Of a DNA stretch of 64,000 bases, positions 53,125 to 62,410 are shown in pieces. The position numbers and the translations under genes are program-made. This DNA is from Amphibacillus sp. MSJ-3 (lineage in GTDB: Bacteria > Bacillota > Bacilli > Bacillales > Amphibacillaceae). Location: assembly GCF_018919165.1 (NCBI RefSeq), contig NZ_JAHLQM010000002.1, positions 1 to 64,000 on the forward strand, read 5' to 3'. Every line of letters begins with the position of its first letter. The stretch's first letter is position 1. The notes beneath the pieces are model-generated. The model was not told the DNA's origin. It saw only the letters and a list, made by a program, of their open reading frames with translations, and did not search any database.

Positions 53125-54300
53125 TTACTTATTTAATAGGGCTTCATTTTGTTCAATCAACTGTTTTCTTTGTTTAGCAGTATCTAGTGATCTAAAGGGA
53201 TCTGCAGGTGTATTAAACGTGTAGTCAACCAATTTATTAATCGTTGTTGTTGCAACATGACAACGGGTATCACTTGAAGCATAATATATGAATACCTCTC
53301 CTGCTTCATTAACAACTGCACCATTACAAAAGATAACATTTGATACATCACCAACACGCTCATCATCATATGGTGCGATAAAATGGCCACCAGGAGTAGC
53401 GATTACTTTTGTTGGATCTTCTAAATCCGTCGCCATTGTATAGAGTACATAACGCAAACCGTCTGCTGTATTACGAACTCCATGCGCAATATGAATCCAA
53501 CCTTTATCTGTTTTAATTGGAGCAGGTCCTTGGCCATTCTTCGCTTCATAAACCGTATGATACTTTCTTTCATGAATGACTTTTTCTTCTTTAATCACTG
53601 GATTTTCAATATCTTCACAAATACCAAAGGCAATGCCACCACCACTACCTGTTGAAATAAAACCATCTTGCGGACGAGTGTAAAAGGCATATTTTCCATC
53701 AACAAATTCTGGATGTAAAACAACATTTCTTTGTTGGGGAGATGGGGTTGTAATATTAGGCAATCTCTCCCAAGTCTTCAAATCCCTTGTTCTAACTAAT
53801 CCCGCTTGTGCTATCGCACTAGAAGTATCAGATGCAGGTGCATCAGGGTCTTTACTTTCTGAACAATAGATACCATAGATGTAACCATCCTCATGTTGAA
53901 CAAGACGCATATCATAAATATTAGTTTCTGTCTCATCAATATCTTCCCAAGTTAAAGGTGTACCGATAAATCGGAAGTTATCAATCCCGTTATCACTCTC
54001 AGCAATAGCAAAAAACGACTTCCGATCTAAACCTTCTGTTCGAACGACTAGATAATATTTGCCATTTAAATAAATCGCACCTGGGTTAAAAGCCGAATTA
54101 ATTCCTAACCGTTCCATAAAGTATGGGTTTGTCTCTTTATTTAAATCATACCGCCAATGAATTGGAATATGATGACGAGTAATCACCGGGTATTGATAAC
54201 GATCATATACTCCATTATAAAATTGATTATCTTTTTTGTTTTTTCGTGATAAGAGTTCCTCTTGCTTCTCTAATTGTTCATAGTACTTATTGTGTATCAT
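53125..54300 (-). CDS. GH130 4-O-beta-D-mannosyl-D-glucose phosphorylase (GH130_1 type)
   Basis: This 391-residue enzyme phosphorolyses mannosyl-beta-1,4-glucose to mannose-1-phosphate and glucose. An extended N-terminal region (1-45, [20 protein letters not shown]) is typical of subfamily 1. The propeller has [25 protein letters not shown] (about 64-88), [19 protein letters not shown] with the catalytic-region Asp (about 124-142) and [21 protein letters not shown] (about 249-269). It overlaps the epimerase gene by 14 bases, which makes its substrate. ATG 54300 is chosen; the longer frame lies inside the epimerase gene. Confidence 0.92.
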   Translation of the reverse strand: MIHNKYYEQLEKQEELLSRKNKKDNQFYNGVYDRYQYPVITRHHIPIHWRYDLNKETNPYFMERLGINSAFNPGAIYLNGKYYLVVRTEGLDRKSFFAIAESDNGIDNFRFIGTPLTWEDIDETETNIYDMRLVQHEDGYIYGIYCSESKDPDAPASDTSSAIAQAGLVRTRDLKTWERLPNITTPSPQQRNVVLHPEFVDGKYAFYTRPQDGFISTGSGGGIAFGICEDIENPVIKEEKVIHERKYHTVYEAKNGQGPAPIKTDKGWIHIAHGVRNTADGLRYVLYTMATDLEDPTKVIATPGGHFIAPYDDERVGDVSNVIFCNGAVVNEAGEVFIYYASSDTRCHVATTTINKLVDYTFNTPADPFRSLDTAKQRKQLIEQNEALLNK

Positions 54301-55465
54301 CTTTTTCCATCCTCTCAATTAATTCTAAAGCCATTCGGGCATTATGATATGATGCTTTCCATGGTTCAACTAAGTCACGTTTTGTCGGGCTACCATCTGG
54401 TTCAATTGACCAGTACCATTCTCCATTAGGACGCGGATCATGGATCGTTGTTTGAATATAATTCCACAGTCCTTGAACCCGATTAAGAAACTTAATATCA
54501 CCTGTTCTTTGGTAGGCATTATAGAAACCAACAATAGCCTCTGCTTGAACCCACCATACTCGAGTTTTGTCTAATTCCCCATTTTCCTCTTCATTAATTA
54601 ATGAACCGTCAGGCTGAATCGCGTATTCTGAAATATTATAAGAAATATCTCTAATCATCTTTTTATACGCTTCATTTTCAATCCCTAAAGTACGAATCGT
54701 ATCATCCATTAACCAAGCTGCTTCGATATCATGACCAAATGATTTTAAATCGATTATTTTACTCCATTGCTTATCAAAAAATACACCTAAGAAATGTGTA
54801 TCATGTTGATAAATTTTTTCATAGTGAACTTTTAACAAGGTGATTAATCGATCCTTCAATGCTTCATTCGGATAGGCTTTATATAAATTGGTATATGCTT
54901 CTAAAATGTGAATGTGGGTGTTCATTGTAATATCAGCTACCACACCATTTTCACTCAACATTTCATTTGGCACTTCAATCCATTCTCGATTAAATTCTTC
55001 TTTATAAGCTTGATTTTCTTGATCAAAGCCAATCGATTCGATTAAATCATATAATTCTAACGCTAATTCAAGCGCTTCTTCCTTCTGTGTTATCCGGTAA
55101 TATTCACTTAATCCGTAAATAGCAAATGATTGTGCATAAATATGTTTTCTAGTATCTATAGGCTTACCTTGATAATCCAGCAACCAATAGATTCCTCTAT
55201 GTTCCCGATCAATTAATTTATCTGTTAAAAACTGAAACACATGATCAGCCATTGCTAAATACTTTTCATCTTTTAAAATACGGTAGGCAGCAGAAAAGGT
55301 CCATAAAAATCTAGCAGTTACAATGCCACCTTTATCACCATACTTATCAATATTTAAATCAAAGTCTACCTTGCCATATAGACCACCGTTTTGTTCATCT
55401 TTAAGATTTAACCAAAAGGGTAAGATACGTTCAGTTAATTCTTGATACATGTCTTCTTTTAGCAC
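54287..55465 (-). CDS. Cellobiose 2-epimerase (mannobiose to mannosyl-glucose)
   Basis: This 392-residue alpha6/alpha6 barrel of the N-acylglucosamine 2-epimerase family converts the reducing-end mannose of mannobiose to glucose (or glucose to mannose in cellobiose). Cellobiose 2-epimerase features include [17 protein letters not shown] (about 47-63), [16 protein letters not shown] (about 108-123), [14 protein letters not shown] (about 183-196), [14 protein letters not shown] (about 243-256) and [15 protein letters not shown] near the end, with the catalytic His residues in the last three. Direct coupling to GH130_1 is the known mannan pathway of Ruminococcus and Bacteroides. It is first in its operon, behind a strong promoter with a LacI-type operator. 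Confidence 0.93.
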   Translation of the reverse strand: MLKEDMYQELTERILPFWLNLKDEQNGGLYGKVDFDLNIDKYGDKGGIVTARFLWTFSAAYRILKDEKYLAMADHVFQFLTDKLIDREHRGIYWLLDYQGKPIDTRKHIYAQSFAIYGLSEYYRITQKEEALELALELYDLIESIGFDQENQAYKEEFNREWIEVPNEMLSENGVVADITMNTHIHILEAYTNLYKAYPNEALKDRLITLLKVHYEKIYQHDTHFLGVFFDKQWSKIIDLKSFGHDIEAAWLMDDTIRTLGIENEAYKKMIRDISYNISEYAIQPDGSLINEEENGELDKTRVWWVQAEAIVGFYNAYQRTGDIKFLNRVQGLWNYIQTTIHDPRPNGEWYWSIEPDGSPTKRDLVEPWKASYHNARMALELIERMEKDDTQ

Positions 55466-55904
55466 GATATCCCTCCTTGTTTAATTAATCGATAACTTAA
55501 TAAGTTAATTCTAATTAAATTAGGTTAACATGTCAATAGTAAGCGTATTCCTCATTATGATTAAAAGGCTTTCTTCAGTAATGAATCCCTTATTTTACTT
55601 AATAAAGGATTAACTTATTTCTTCATATCCTAGTTAACAAGTCTTTTATGTCTTTTTAACTAAAGCTCCAAACTAATAACCAGTATTTTCTGCCCCTTGT
55701 TCTTCAACCGCTAGTATTTCCTAAGCAAATAACTAAATACATAGCGATTGGTTAAAAGTAAGCTAATAACTCTCCAAAGGGGTTTTTGAAGGCTAATCAC
55801 TAATCTTTAAGAGGTAAATCCAAAGCACAAAATGAAGGAAGATTTGTGCTAATGGCGATAACTTTAAGGAAGTTCATAGCCGTTAACAAGGCTAAACTCG
55901 GTTT
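55466..55904 (-). promoter_or_regulatory. Epimerase operon promoter with LacI-type operator; otherwise featureless spacer
   Basis: On the minus strand TTGACA (55531-55536) and TAGAAT (55508-55513) have an exact 17-bp spacer. Ten bases downstream lies the operator TTAATCGATAACTT (55485-55498), adjoining AACTTAATAAGTTAA (55495-55509). A weak cre-like AGTAAGCGTATTCC (55538-55551) matches 11 of 14. From 55552 to 55904 I see only AT-rich sequence without a gene. Confidence 0.72.
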
Positions 55905-55988
55905 TGAAATAAATAAAAAAGTGGTTCTAATTACGACTTCCATGTAATCAGAACCATTTTTCATGATCAGAGACTAGTTTTGTCCCAG
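55905..55988 (-). repeat. TGGGACA-ended repeat acting as metEF terminator
   Basis: The minus strand begins AGAAGCTGGGACAAAACTAG and contains ATGGTTCTGATTAC paired with GTAATTAGAACCAC (55921-55957), then TTTTTTATTTATTT. It is the same family as the elements at 30.25 and 30.77 kb. It lies a few bases past the metF stop and has all the features of an intrinsic terminator. Confidence 0.7.
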
Positions 55989-55994
55989 CTTCTA

Positions 55995-56858
55995 CTAGGC
56001 GACTAGCAATTTGTTAATCGCCTGATAAATACGATAAGCTATATCTGGCTTATTCATAGTATATAAGTGAATCCCATCTACACCTTGTGTAATCAGATCG
56101 ACAATCTGGTCAATGGCATAAGCGATACCCGCTTCTCGCATTGCTATAGGGTTATCCTGGTATCTCTCCATCATCGTTAAAAATTTCTTAGGTAGATCAA
56201 CACCACACAAGTCAACCATCCGCTCAATCTGTTTCTTATTGACTACTGGCATAATTCCTGCTTGAATAGGGGTATTAATGCCTGCAATCGTGGCACGTTC
56301 CCGGAAGGAATAAAAATAGTCATTATCAAAAAACAATTGTGTAATTAATTGATCAGTACCTGCATCTACTTTTGCTTTTAAATGTTGGATATCTTTGATA
56401 ATTCCACCTGATTCAACATGCCCTTCCGGATAACACGCGCCAATAATATTAAAGTCGCCTTGTTCCTTAATAAATGCGATTAAATCACTCGCATATTTAA
56501 AGTCACCTTTTGCTGGTATATTCGGATTGATATCACCACGAAGGGCTAGGATATTTTTTATCCCTTGCTCTTCAAATTGGCTAAGTAAACCTAATACATC
56601 ACTTTTAGATAAGTTAATCCCCGGTAAATGGGCGACACTCTCAATCCCATAGATATTCTTCACAGTTGAAGCAATTTCAACAGTTTTAGAACGTGCTCCC
56701 CCTCCAGTTGCACCATATGTTACACTAATAAAATCAGGCTCTAACTCCTTTAACTGGGCTACAGTATCATAAATCACATCTATCGATGCTGGTTGTTTGG
56801 GTGGAAATATCTCGAATGACAGAACCTTCTTTCCATCAAACAGAGTTGAGGTTTTCAT
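55995..56858 (-). CDS. metF: 5,10-methylenetetrahydrofolate reductase
   Basis: This 287-residue FAD barrel enzyme makes 5-methyl-THF, the methyl donor for MetE. Signatures are LSFEIFPPKQP (residues 14-24, catalytic Glu), FISVTYGATGG (about 53-63), LALRGD (about 102-107), IGACYPEGH (about 137-145), DQLITQLFFDNDYF and IPIQAGIMPV-type strand NTPIQAGIMPV. Its ATG overlaps the metE stop by four bases (ATGA), so the pair is translationally coupled. It is followed by a repeat-type terminator. Confidence 0.95.
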   Translation of the reverse strand: MKTSTLFDGKKVLSFEIFPPKQPASIDVIYDTVAQLKELEPDFISVTYGATGGGARSKTVEIASTVKNIYGIESVAHLPGINLSKSDVLGLLSQFEEQGIKNILALRGDINPNIPAKGDFKYASDLIAFIKEQGDFNIIGACYPEGHVESGGIIKDIQHLKAKVDAGTDQLITQLFFDNDYFYSFRERATIAGINTPIQAGIMPVVNKKQIERMVDLCGVDLPKKFLTMMERYQDNPIAMREAGIAYAIDQIVDLITQGVDGIHLYTMNKPDIAYRIYQAINKLLVA

Positions 56859-59131
56859 TCAAATCCATCCTTTTTAACTTCCTCAACTGCCTTAACCATA
56901 TTTTTCAAACTTTCGATCACTTCTTTATTGCCCCTAGTCTTTAAACCACAGTCGGGATTTACCCATACTTTTTCACGTGGCATTTTGGCTAATATTTGTG
57001 TCAATACTGCTTTAATCTCTGAAACACTAGGAATTCTTGGAGAATGAATATCATAGACACCTGGACCAACCTGTGTTTTAAATTGATTCTCCCGTAAAAC
57101 ATCAACAATAGAAAGATCTGAACGCGAGGCTTCAAAGGTGATTACATCTGCATCCATTTGATCAATATCCTTAATGATATCTGAGAACTCACTGTAACAC
57201 ATATGTGTATGAATTTGTGTCTCAGGTTTTACACCACTATGGACAAGGCGAAAGGCTGGAATTGCCCAATCGAGGTATTCACTATACCAATCACTTTTTC
57301 TGAGTGGTAATTTCTCTCGAAGTGCAGCTTCATCAACTTGAATATGATTGATCCCATTTTTCTCTAGATCAAGCACTTCTTCTCTGATCGCTAACGCTAT
57401 TTGTAGTACACAATCTTTTAAAGGAATATCCTCTCTCGGGAATGACCAATTAAGTATTGTGATTGGACCCGTTAACATTCCTTTCAATGGTTTGTTTGTT
57501 AGCGATTGTGCATATGTTGAATAATCAACAGTCATTGCATCTATCCGACTAACATCTCCCCAAATGATCGGGGGTTTAACACAGCGCGTTCCATAAGATT
57601 GGACCCAGGCATTTTGAGTGAAAATAAACCCAGCCAAATGTTCTCCAAAATACTCAACCATGTCATTACGCTCAAACTCACCATGAACTAAAATATCCAA
57701 ACCAATCTCTTCTTGCAATGCAATACATTCAGCAATTTTCTTTTTATTAAATGCAGTATATTGTTCAAGTGAGATTTCACCTTTTTTATATTGTGCACGA
57801 TTCTTTTTGACATCGGCCGTCTGTGGAAATGAACCAATTGTCGTCGTCGGTAAAAGTGGCAAATTATACTTTTCCCTTTGGATACGTTCACGTTCAGCAA
57901 ATACAGGTTGTCTTTGGAAATCTGCTTCAGTGAGTGATTTGACTTTAGCTTGAACCGCTTGGTTTTGAAATTGATCACGACGATCAAATATCTCTTGGTT
58001 TTCTTTAAATTGATCCGTTTCAAAGTAGTTTTCTACCTTTGTGATATCCACCAATTCAACCAATTCATTTAATTTCTCCTCGGCAAAAGAAAAATATAGT
58101 TTTTGTCTATCTGTTATTTGTTGTTCATTTTTTAGTGTATAAGGTACATGAAGCAAGGAACAGGATGTACTTAAAACAAATGATTGGCAATGGCTTTTTA
58201 ATTGATCAAGCACTGGTAACGTTACGCTATAATCATTGCGCCAAATATTCTTCCCATTAACAACTCCCGCAAACAATGTCTTATCCTTTGGAAAGCCAAA
58301 GTTATTAAGCAATGTTAAGTTTTGTTTACCTTCAACAAAGTCAAGACCTATCCCATCAAATGCTAAGTCAATCACTTGTTGATAAATATCCCGAATATCA
58401 CCAAAATAAGTTTGCAAAAGTACTTTTACTTGTCCTTTTTGGTCGAGTATATTTTGGTATAGTTGCACAAACAGCGCCCGATCTTCTTCTGTCAAATCTG
58501 TTACCAAAGCCGGTTCATCAAATTGTACCCATTCTGCACTTAACTCTTGGAAGCGCGTTAAGATCTGGGCATAGGCCTTAGTTATAGCCTCAATAAAATC
58601 CTCGGCTTTTTTCTCACCAGTGTATTTAGCCAATTTCAGAAAAGTAAATGGTCCAATAATAACGGGCTTAGTGATCACGCCCTCTTGTTTTCCTTCATCA
58701 AACTCCTTGAATGGTTTTTCTCCCACTAGCAATAATTCGGTTTCATCCTCAAATTCAGGGACAATATAATGATAATTTGTATTAAACCACTTTTTCATCG
58801 CTAACGCTTTTACATCACCTTGCTCACCTTGATAGCCACGTGCCATCGCAAAATACTCCGCGCTCTCTTCCAATCCCAATGCTTTATAACGTTTTGGGAT
58901 TACATTTAATAAGACCGCCGTATCAAGAACATTATCATATAAGGAAAAATCATTTGATGAGATAAAGTCAATCCCAGCACTTTGTTGTTTATCCCAATGA
59001 TCTTTTCTCAACTGTTTTGCTGCTTTTTGTAATTCCTTTTCAGTCAAATCACCATTAAAATATTTCTCTGTAGCAAATTTTAATTCGCGTAATGCTCCCA
59101 CACGTGGGTAGCCAATCACCGCCGTCTTCAT
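56855..59131 (-). CDS. metE: Cobalamin-independent methionine synthase
   Basis: This 758-residue zinc enzyme transfers a methyl group from methyl-tetrahydrofolate triglutamate to homocysteine. It has the two barrel halves of MetE: N-terminal MKTAVIGYPRVGALRELKFA and C-terminal LPTTTIGSFPQT (about 430). Zinc ligands are visible in HTHMCYSEFSD (about 643-653) and VNPDCGLKTRG (about 727-737). The ATG at 59131 is chosen with GAGGGGG and GAGG upstream; the frame extends seven codons. No S-box or T-box structure precedes it. A MET-box lies at 59216-59232 between it and a divergent LysR regulator. Confidence 0.96.
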   Translation of the reverse strand: MKTAVIGYPRVGALRELKFATEKYFNGDLTEKELQKAAKQLRKDHWDKQQSAGIDFISSNDFSLYDNVLDTAVLLNVIPKRYKALGLEESAEYFAMARGYQGEQGDVKALAMKKWFNTNYHYIVPEFEDETELLLVGEKPFKEFDEGKQEGVITKPVIIGPFTFLKLAKYTGEKKAEDFIEAITKAYAQILTRFQELSAEWVQFDEPALVTDLTEEDRALFVQLYQNILDQKGQVKVLLQTYFGDIRDIYQQVIDLAFDGIGLDFVEGKQNLTLLNNFGFPKDKTLFAGVVNGKNIWRNDYSVTLPVLDQLKSHCQSFVLSTSCSLLHVPYTLKNEQQITDRQKLYFSFAEEKLNELVELVDITKVENYFETDQFKENQEIFDRRDQFQNQAVQAKVKSLTEADFQRQPVFAERERIQREKYNLPLLPTTTIGSFPQTADVKKNRAQYKKGEISLEQYTAFNKKKIAECIALQEEIGLDILVHGEFERNDMVEYFGEHLAGFIFTQNAWVQSYGTRCVKPPIIWGDVSRIDAMTVDYSTYAQSLTNKPLKGMLTGPITILNWSFPREDIPLKDCVLQIALAIREEVLDLEKNGINHIQVDEAALREKLPLRKSDWYSEYLDWAIPAFRLVHSGVKPETQIHTHMCYSEFSDIIKDIDQMDADVITFEASRSDLSIVDVLRENQFKTQVGPGVYDIHSPRIPSVSEIKAVLTQILAKMPREKVWVNPDCGLKTRGNKEVIESLKNMVKAVEEVKKDGFE

Positions 59132-59393
59132 TCCTCGTTCCCCCTCATTCATTGATTAGGATGATTCTACCATACTCATTTCCGATTAATGTAATGCCTC
59201 TTTCTTATCTCTAGCAATAGTTTTTAACTATGGACCATTTTCTGAAACTTTTGATAATCAAATACACTTTTTAAAAGACAAGGACTTATTTAGGTGATCT
59301 GTTAGAAATAGTAGACAGAATATTCGCATTTTATCCTTGATTATTCTCCTAACGAAATGTACAATCATGATAATTAAAGGGAGGAGAAAGCAG
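59132..59393. promoter_or_regulatory. metE/LysR intergenic region with MET-box
   Basis: AATAGTTTTTAACTATG (59216-59232) contains the palindrome ATAGTT-TTT-AACTAT and closely matches the MET-box TATAGTTTSAAACTATA described for MtaR/MetR-type regulators of streptococci and lactobacilli. It fits the T-N11-A form of LysR sites. There is no sign of an S-box riboswitch leader. Confidence 0.75.
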
Positions 59394-60314
59394 ATGACAC
59401 TTCAACAGCTTAAATACATTATCAAGATTGTCGAATGTGGTTCGATTTCTAAAGCAGCTCGAGAGCTTTTCATCACACAGCCAAGTCTGTCTACCGCTGT
59501 TAAAGAACTTGAAAATACTTTGGGATTTGAAATTTTCCTAAGGACTAGTAAAGGGATTGAACTTACAGTTGATGGTTCTGAATTTTTATCATATGCCAGA
59601 CAAATCATTGAACAGACAGAACTGATGGAACAACGCTATTTAAATAAAAAGCCTGCAAAACCATTATGTTCCGTTTCTACTCAACATTATGCCTTTGCTG
59701 TGAATGCTTTCGTCGAGCTTCTTTCTGATTTAGCTGTTGATGAATATGAATTTACCCTTCGCGAAACAAGAACCTATGAAATCATTGAGGATGTTCGAAA
59801 TCTACGAAGTGAGATTGGTATTTTATATTTTAGTGATTTCAATCGGAAGGTTTTGGAGAAAATCTTAAAGGAAAATCACCTAATCTTTAACCCACTTTTT
59901 CAAGCAGAACCACATGTTTTTATAAGTTCACATCACCCCCTTGCCGATAAGAAGGCTGTTGAATTAGAGGATTTACAAGATTACCCTTTTCTTTCCTTTG
60001 AACAAGGAGAATACAATTCGTTCTATTTTTCCGAGGAAATACTAAATACCTTTTATCACAAAAAGAACATTCGCGTTAGTGACCGCGCAACTTTATTCAA
60101 TTTACTCATTGGACTTAATGGGTTTACAATTTCTAGCGGTGTACTCAATAGCGATCTGAGTGAGGAGCAAATTATATCCGTTCCCCTTTTGACAGATGAA
60201 AAAATGCTTGTTGGTTGGATCACAAATGAAAAGTCCCTTCTTAGTGCAACAGCGATTAAATATATTAAAAAACTAAAACAAGTTATTGAGGATTATGGTT
60301 ATACAGTTTACTAA
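59394..60314 (+). CDS. LysR-family regulator, probable methionine regulator (MtaR/MetR-like)
   Basis: This 306-residue regulator has an N-terminal winged helix-turn-helix (MTLQQLKYIIKIVECGSISK, AARELFITQPSLSTAVKELE, residues 1-40) and a two-lobed effector domain (about 90-300). Divergent position next to metEF with a MET-box between suggests control of methionine synthesis, by analogy with MtaR. LysR relatives for cysteine or other pathways cannot be excluded. ATG 59394 is chosen with GGGAGG upstream. Confidence 0.8.
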   Translation: MTLQQLKYIIKIVECGSISKAARELFITQPSLSTAVKELENTLGFEIFLRTSKGIELTVDGSEFLSYARQIIEQTELMEQRYLNKKPAKPLCSVSTQHYAFAVNAFVELLSDLAVDEYEFTLRETRTYEIIEDVRNLRSEIGILYFSDFNRKVLEKILKENHLIFNPLFQAEPHVFISSHHPLADKKAVELEDLQDYPFLSFEQGEYNSFYFSEEILNTFYHKKNIRVSDRATLFNLLIGLNGFTISSGVLNSDLSEEQIISVPLLTDEKMLVGWITNEKSLLSATAIKYIKKLKQVIEDYGYTVY

Positions 60315-60683
60315 TCTTTTAAACTCATTGTAAAGATGCTGCTTCCAAAAAGGATAGAGCATCTTTTTTTATCGATAGATACGATAAAGTGAAACGCCGA
60401 TCAGTGGGGGATGGGCCTAAAGGACCTAGGTCAATCAAAGGAAATGGCGGCTTTAGTCTGCCTTCCCCTCTTCCTCATCAAATATTAAATGAAGAAATCG
60501 GGCCTTTACTAGCATATGAGCCGGCATATTATCCAAGCGCCTGCCAGGATGCTTAAAGTTGAGATCCTAGAATGTTAATCATTTCCGTTATGATAACGGA
60601 AAAACAACAAGTGGTAATGAAAGCGTTTCTAAAATAGAATTAAAACTGTAAAGAAATAAAATATTCTAAATGGAGGTAATCAA
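60315..60683 (+). promoter_or_regulatory. Terminator, repeat copy and control region of the beta-glucoside PTS operon
   Basis: A terminator for the LysR gene lies at 60332-60371 (AAAGATGCT with AGCATCTTT, then a T-run). A repeat copy spans about 60383-60470: ATAAAGTGAAACGCC, GATCAGTGGGGG, GGACCTAGG, AGTCTGCCTTCCCC. Then a 21-bp perfect palindrome, TTTCCGTTAT-G-ATAACGGAAA (60582-60602), and a cre site TGAAAGCGTTTCTA (60618-60631, 13 of 14) precede the PTS IIB gene. The palindrome looks like a repressor operator, but no dedicated regulator gene is adjacent. No clear -35/-10 pair was seen. Confidence 0.65.
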
Positions 60684-61001
60684 ATGAAGAGGATTTTATT
60701 AGCTTGTTCATCAGGTATGTCAACAAGTCTGCTTGTTTCAAAAATGGAAGAAGAAGCAAAAGCTCGTGGTCTTGATGTTGAAATTTGGGCAGTTGCACAA
60801 GACAAGGCGCCCGAGGACATGCAGCGTGCAGACGTACTGTTGATCGGTCCCCAAATGCGTTTTATGAAAAAGAAATTCTCTGTAGTGGCTGAAAAAGTCG
60901 GCATTCCACTAGATGTTATCGACCCTGTCTCATACGGGCGTATTGATGGCAAAGCCGTTCTTGATCTGGCACTTAATTTAATTGATGGTAAGGAACAGTA
61001 A
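60684..61001 (+). CDS. PTS lactose/cellobiose-type enzyme IIB
   Basis: This 105-residue cytosolic phosphocarrier passes phosphate to the incoming beta-glucoside. The P-loop has the active Cys8 in LLACSSGMSTSLL. The remainder (VEIWAVAQDKAPEDMQRADVLLIGPQMRF, VIDPVSYGRIDG) is typical of CelA/LicB proteins. It has GGAGG upstream. First gene of the IIB-IIC-IIA-GH1 operon. Confidence 0.94.
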   Translation: MKRILLACSSGMSTSLLVSKMEEEAKARGLDVEIWAVAQDKAPEDMQRADVLLIGPQMRFMKKKFSVVAEKVGIPLDVIDPVSYGRIDGKAVLDLALNLIDGKEQ

Positions 61002-61037
61002 TTTTTTATGAGTGACTAAAAAAAGGAGGATTTTCTC

Positions 61038-62321
61038 ATGAATAATCGTTTTATGGATAAGCTCGAAAATGTGCTTATGCCAGTGGCTGATAAATTAAAT
61101 AATAACCGTTATTTAACAGCCTTACGTAATGGCTTTATGGTTGCCCTGCCCTTAATTATTTTTGGTTCTATATTCGTTGTTATTGCCAATCTGCCATTTA
61201 TTGACAACTGGATTGGTGAAGAAGCCTATGCAACATTTCAAGATGCCTTAGGACCTGCTTCTGCTGCAACCTTGAGTATTATGGGACTCTTTGTTATTTT
61301 AGGTATTGGTTATAAAATGGTTGAGCAACGAGGCGGAGAATCCATTTATGGCGCTGTTGTTGCACTAGCTGCTTTTCTAGTTTTAACACCACAAGTATTA
61401 GATGAAACAACAGGTGTTATCCCAACTTCAGCGCTTGGAGCAGAAGGTTTATTCTTAGGGATATTCACTGCCTTTATCGCTGCTGAATTATATCAATACT
61501 TTGTTAACAAAAAATTAACGATTAAGATGCCAGCAGGTGTACCAGGATCTGTAGCCCGTTCATTTAGTGCATTAATTCCAATTGCATTAACCCTAACTAT
61601 TTTCTTGGCTATTCGAATTATTTTTAGCTATACGCCTTTTGAAACGGTACAGAACTTTATTTATACCATTATACAAGAACCGTTAACAGCATTAGGTAGT
61701 GGTTTACCAGCCACACTTATCGCTATATTACTCATTCAAATCTTTTGGTTCTTTGGTTTGCACGGTCAAATCATTATCAACTCAGTTCTCGATCCAATTT
61801 GGTATTCATTAAATGATCAAAACTACCAAGCTTTTCAAGCTGGAGAAGAATTGCCTAATATCGTGACAAAGCAATTTATTGATACCTTTATCGTTGGAAT
61901 TGGTGGCTCAGGTATGACACTCGCTGTGTTAATTGCTATTTTTGCTATTGCTAAGAGTAGACAAATGCGTGAAATTGGTAAATTAGGAATTGGATCCGGT
62001 GTCTTTAACGTAAATGAACCGGTTATCTTCGGATTACCAATTATCATGAACCCGCTTGTCATTATTCCTTGGTTATTAGCACCGGTCGTTGTTGGCGCTG
62101 TTACCTATTTTGCCATGTCGATTGGATTTGCACCTAAGCCAGCCGGGGTAATCGTCCCATGGACCACCCCAGCAATATTAAGTGGTTATCTAGCAACAGG
62201 AAATGATATTATGGGATCTGTCATGCAACTTATTAACATGGCTATCGTCTTTATCATTTGGTTACCATTCCTTAAGATCATGGATAAACAATATTACGAA
62301 AATGAAGTAAAAGCAAAATAG
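61038..62321 (+). CDS. PTS cellobiose-type enzyme IIC permease
   Basis: This 427-residue membrane permease of the lactose/cellobiose family has about ten membrane segments. Signatures are NNRYLTALRNGFMVALPLIIFGS (about 22-44), WFFGLHGQIIINSVLDPIW (about 236-254) and NVNEPVIFGLPIIMNP (about 320-335), with the conserved His and Glu of CelB/LicC. It starts 36 bases after IIB with AAAGGAGG. The substrate is probably cellobiose or another beta-glucoside. Confidence 0.94.
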   Translation: MNNRFMDKLENVLMPVADKLNNNRYLTALRNGFMVALPLIIFGSIFVVIANLPFIDNWIGEEAYATFQDALGPASAATLSIMGLFVILGIGYKMVEQRGGESIYGAVVALAAFLVLTPQVLDETTGVIPTSALGAEGLFLGIFTAFIAAELYQYFVNKKLTIKMPAGVPGSVARSFSALIPIALTLTIFLAIRIIFSYTPFETVQNFIYTIIQEPLTALGSGLPATLIAILLIQIFWFFGLHGQIIINSVLDPIWYSLNDQNYQAFQAGEELPNIVTKQFIDTFIVGIGGSGMTLAVLIAIFAIAKSRQMREIGKLGIGSGVFNVNEPVIFGLPIIMNPLVIIPWLLAPVVVGAVTYFAMSIGFAPKPAGVIVPWTTPAILSGYLATGNDIMGSVMQLINMAIVFIIWLPFLKIMDKQYYENEVKAK

Positions 62322-62410
62322 AGATATAGTGAGATTATTATTTGTTGGGGGGTTATTTACCTCCCCATCTATTCTTAATTTCAGATAACAGACCGCCTAA
62401 GGAGGACAAT

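Noticed and set aside
57688-58023. 111-codon minus-strand frame inside metE
   Set aside because: It is a shadow frame of metE, Lys/Arg/Asn-rich and without start signals.
59132-59215. S-box (SAM) riboswitch before metE
   Set aside because: The short leader lacks the conserved S-box core and a terminator/antiterminator pair.
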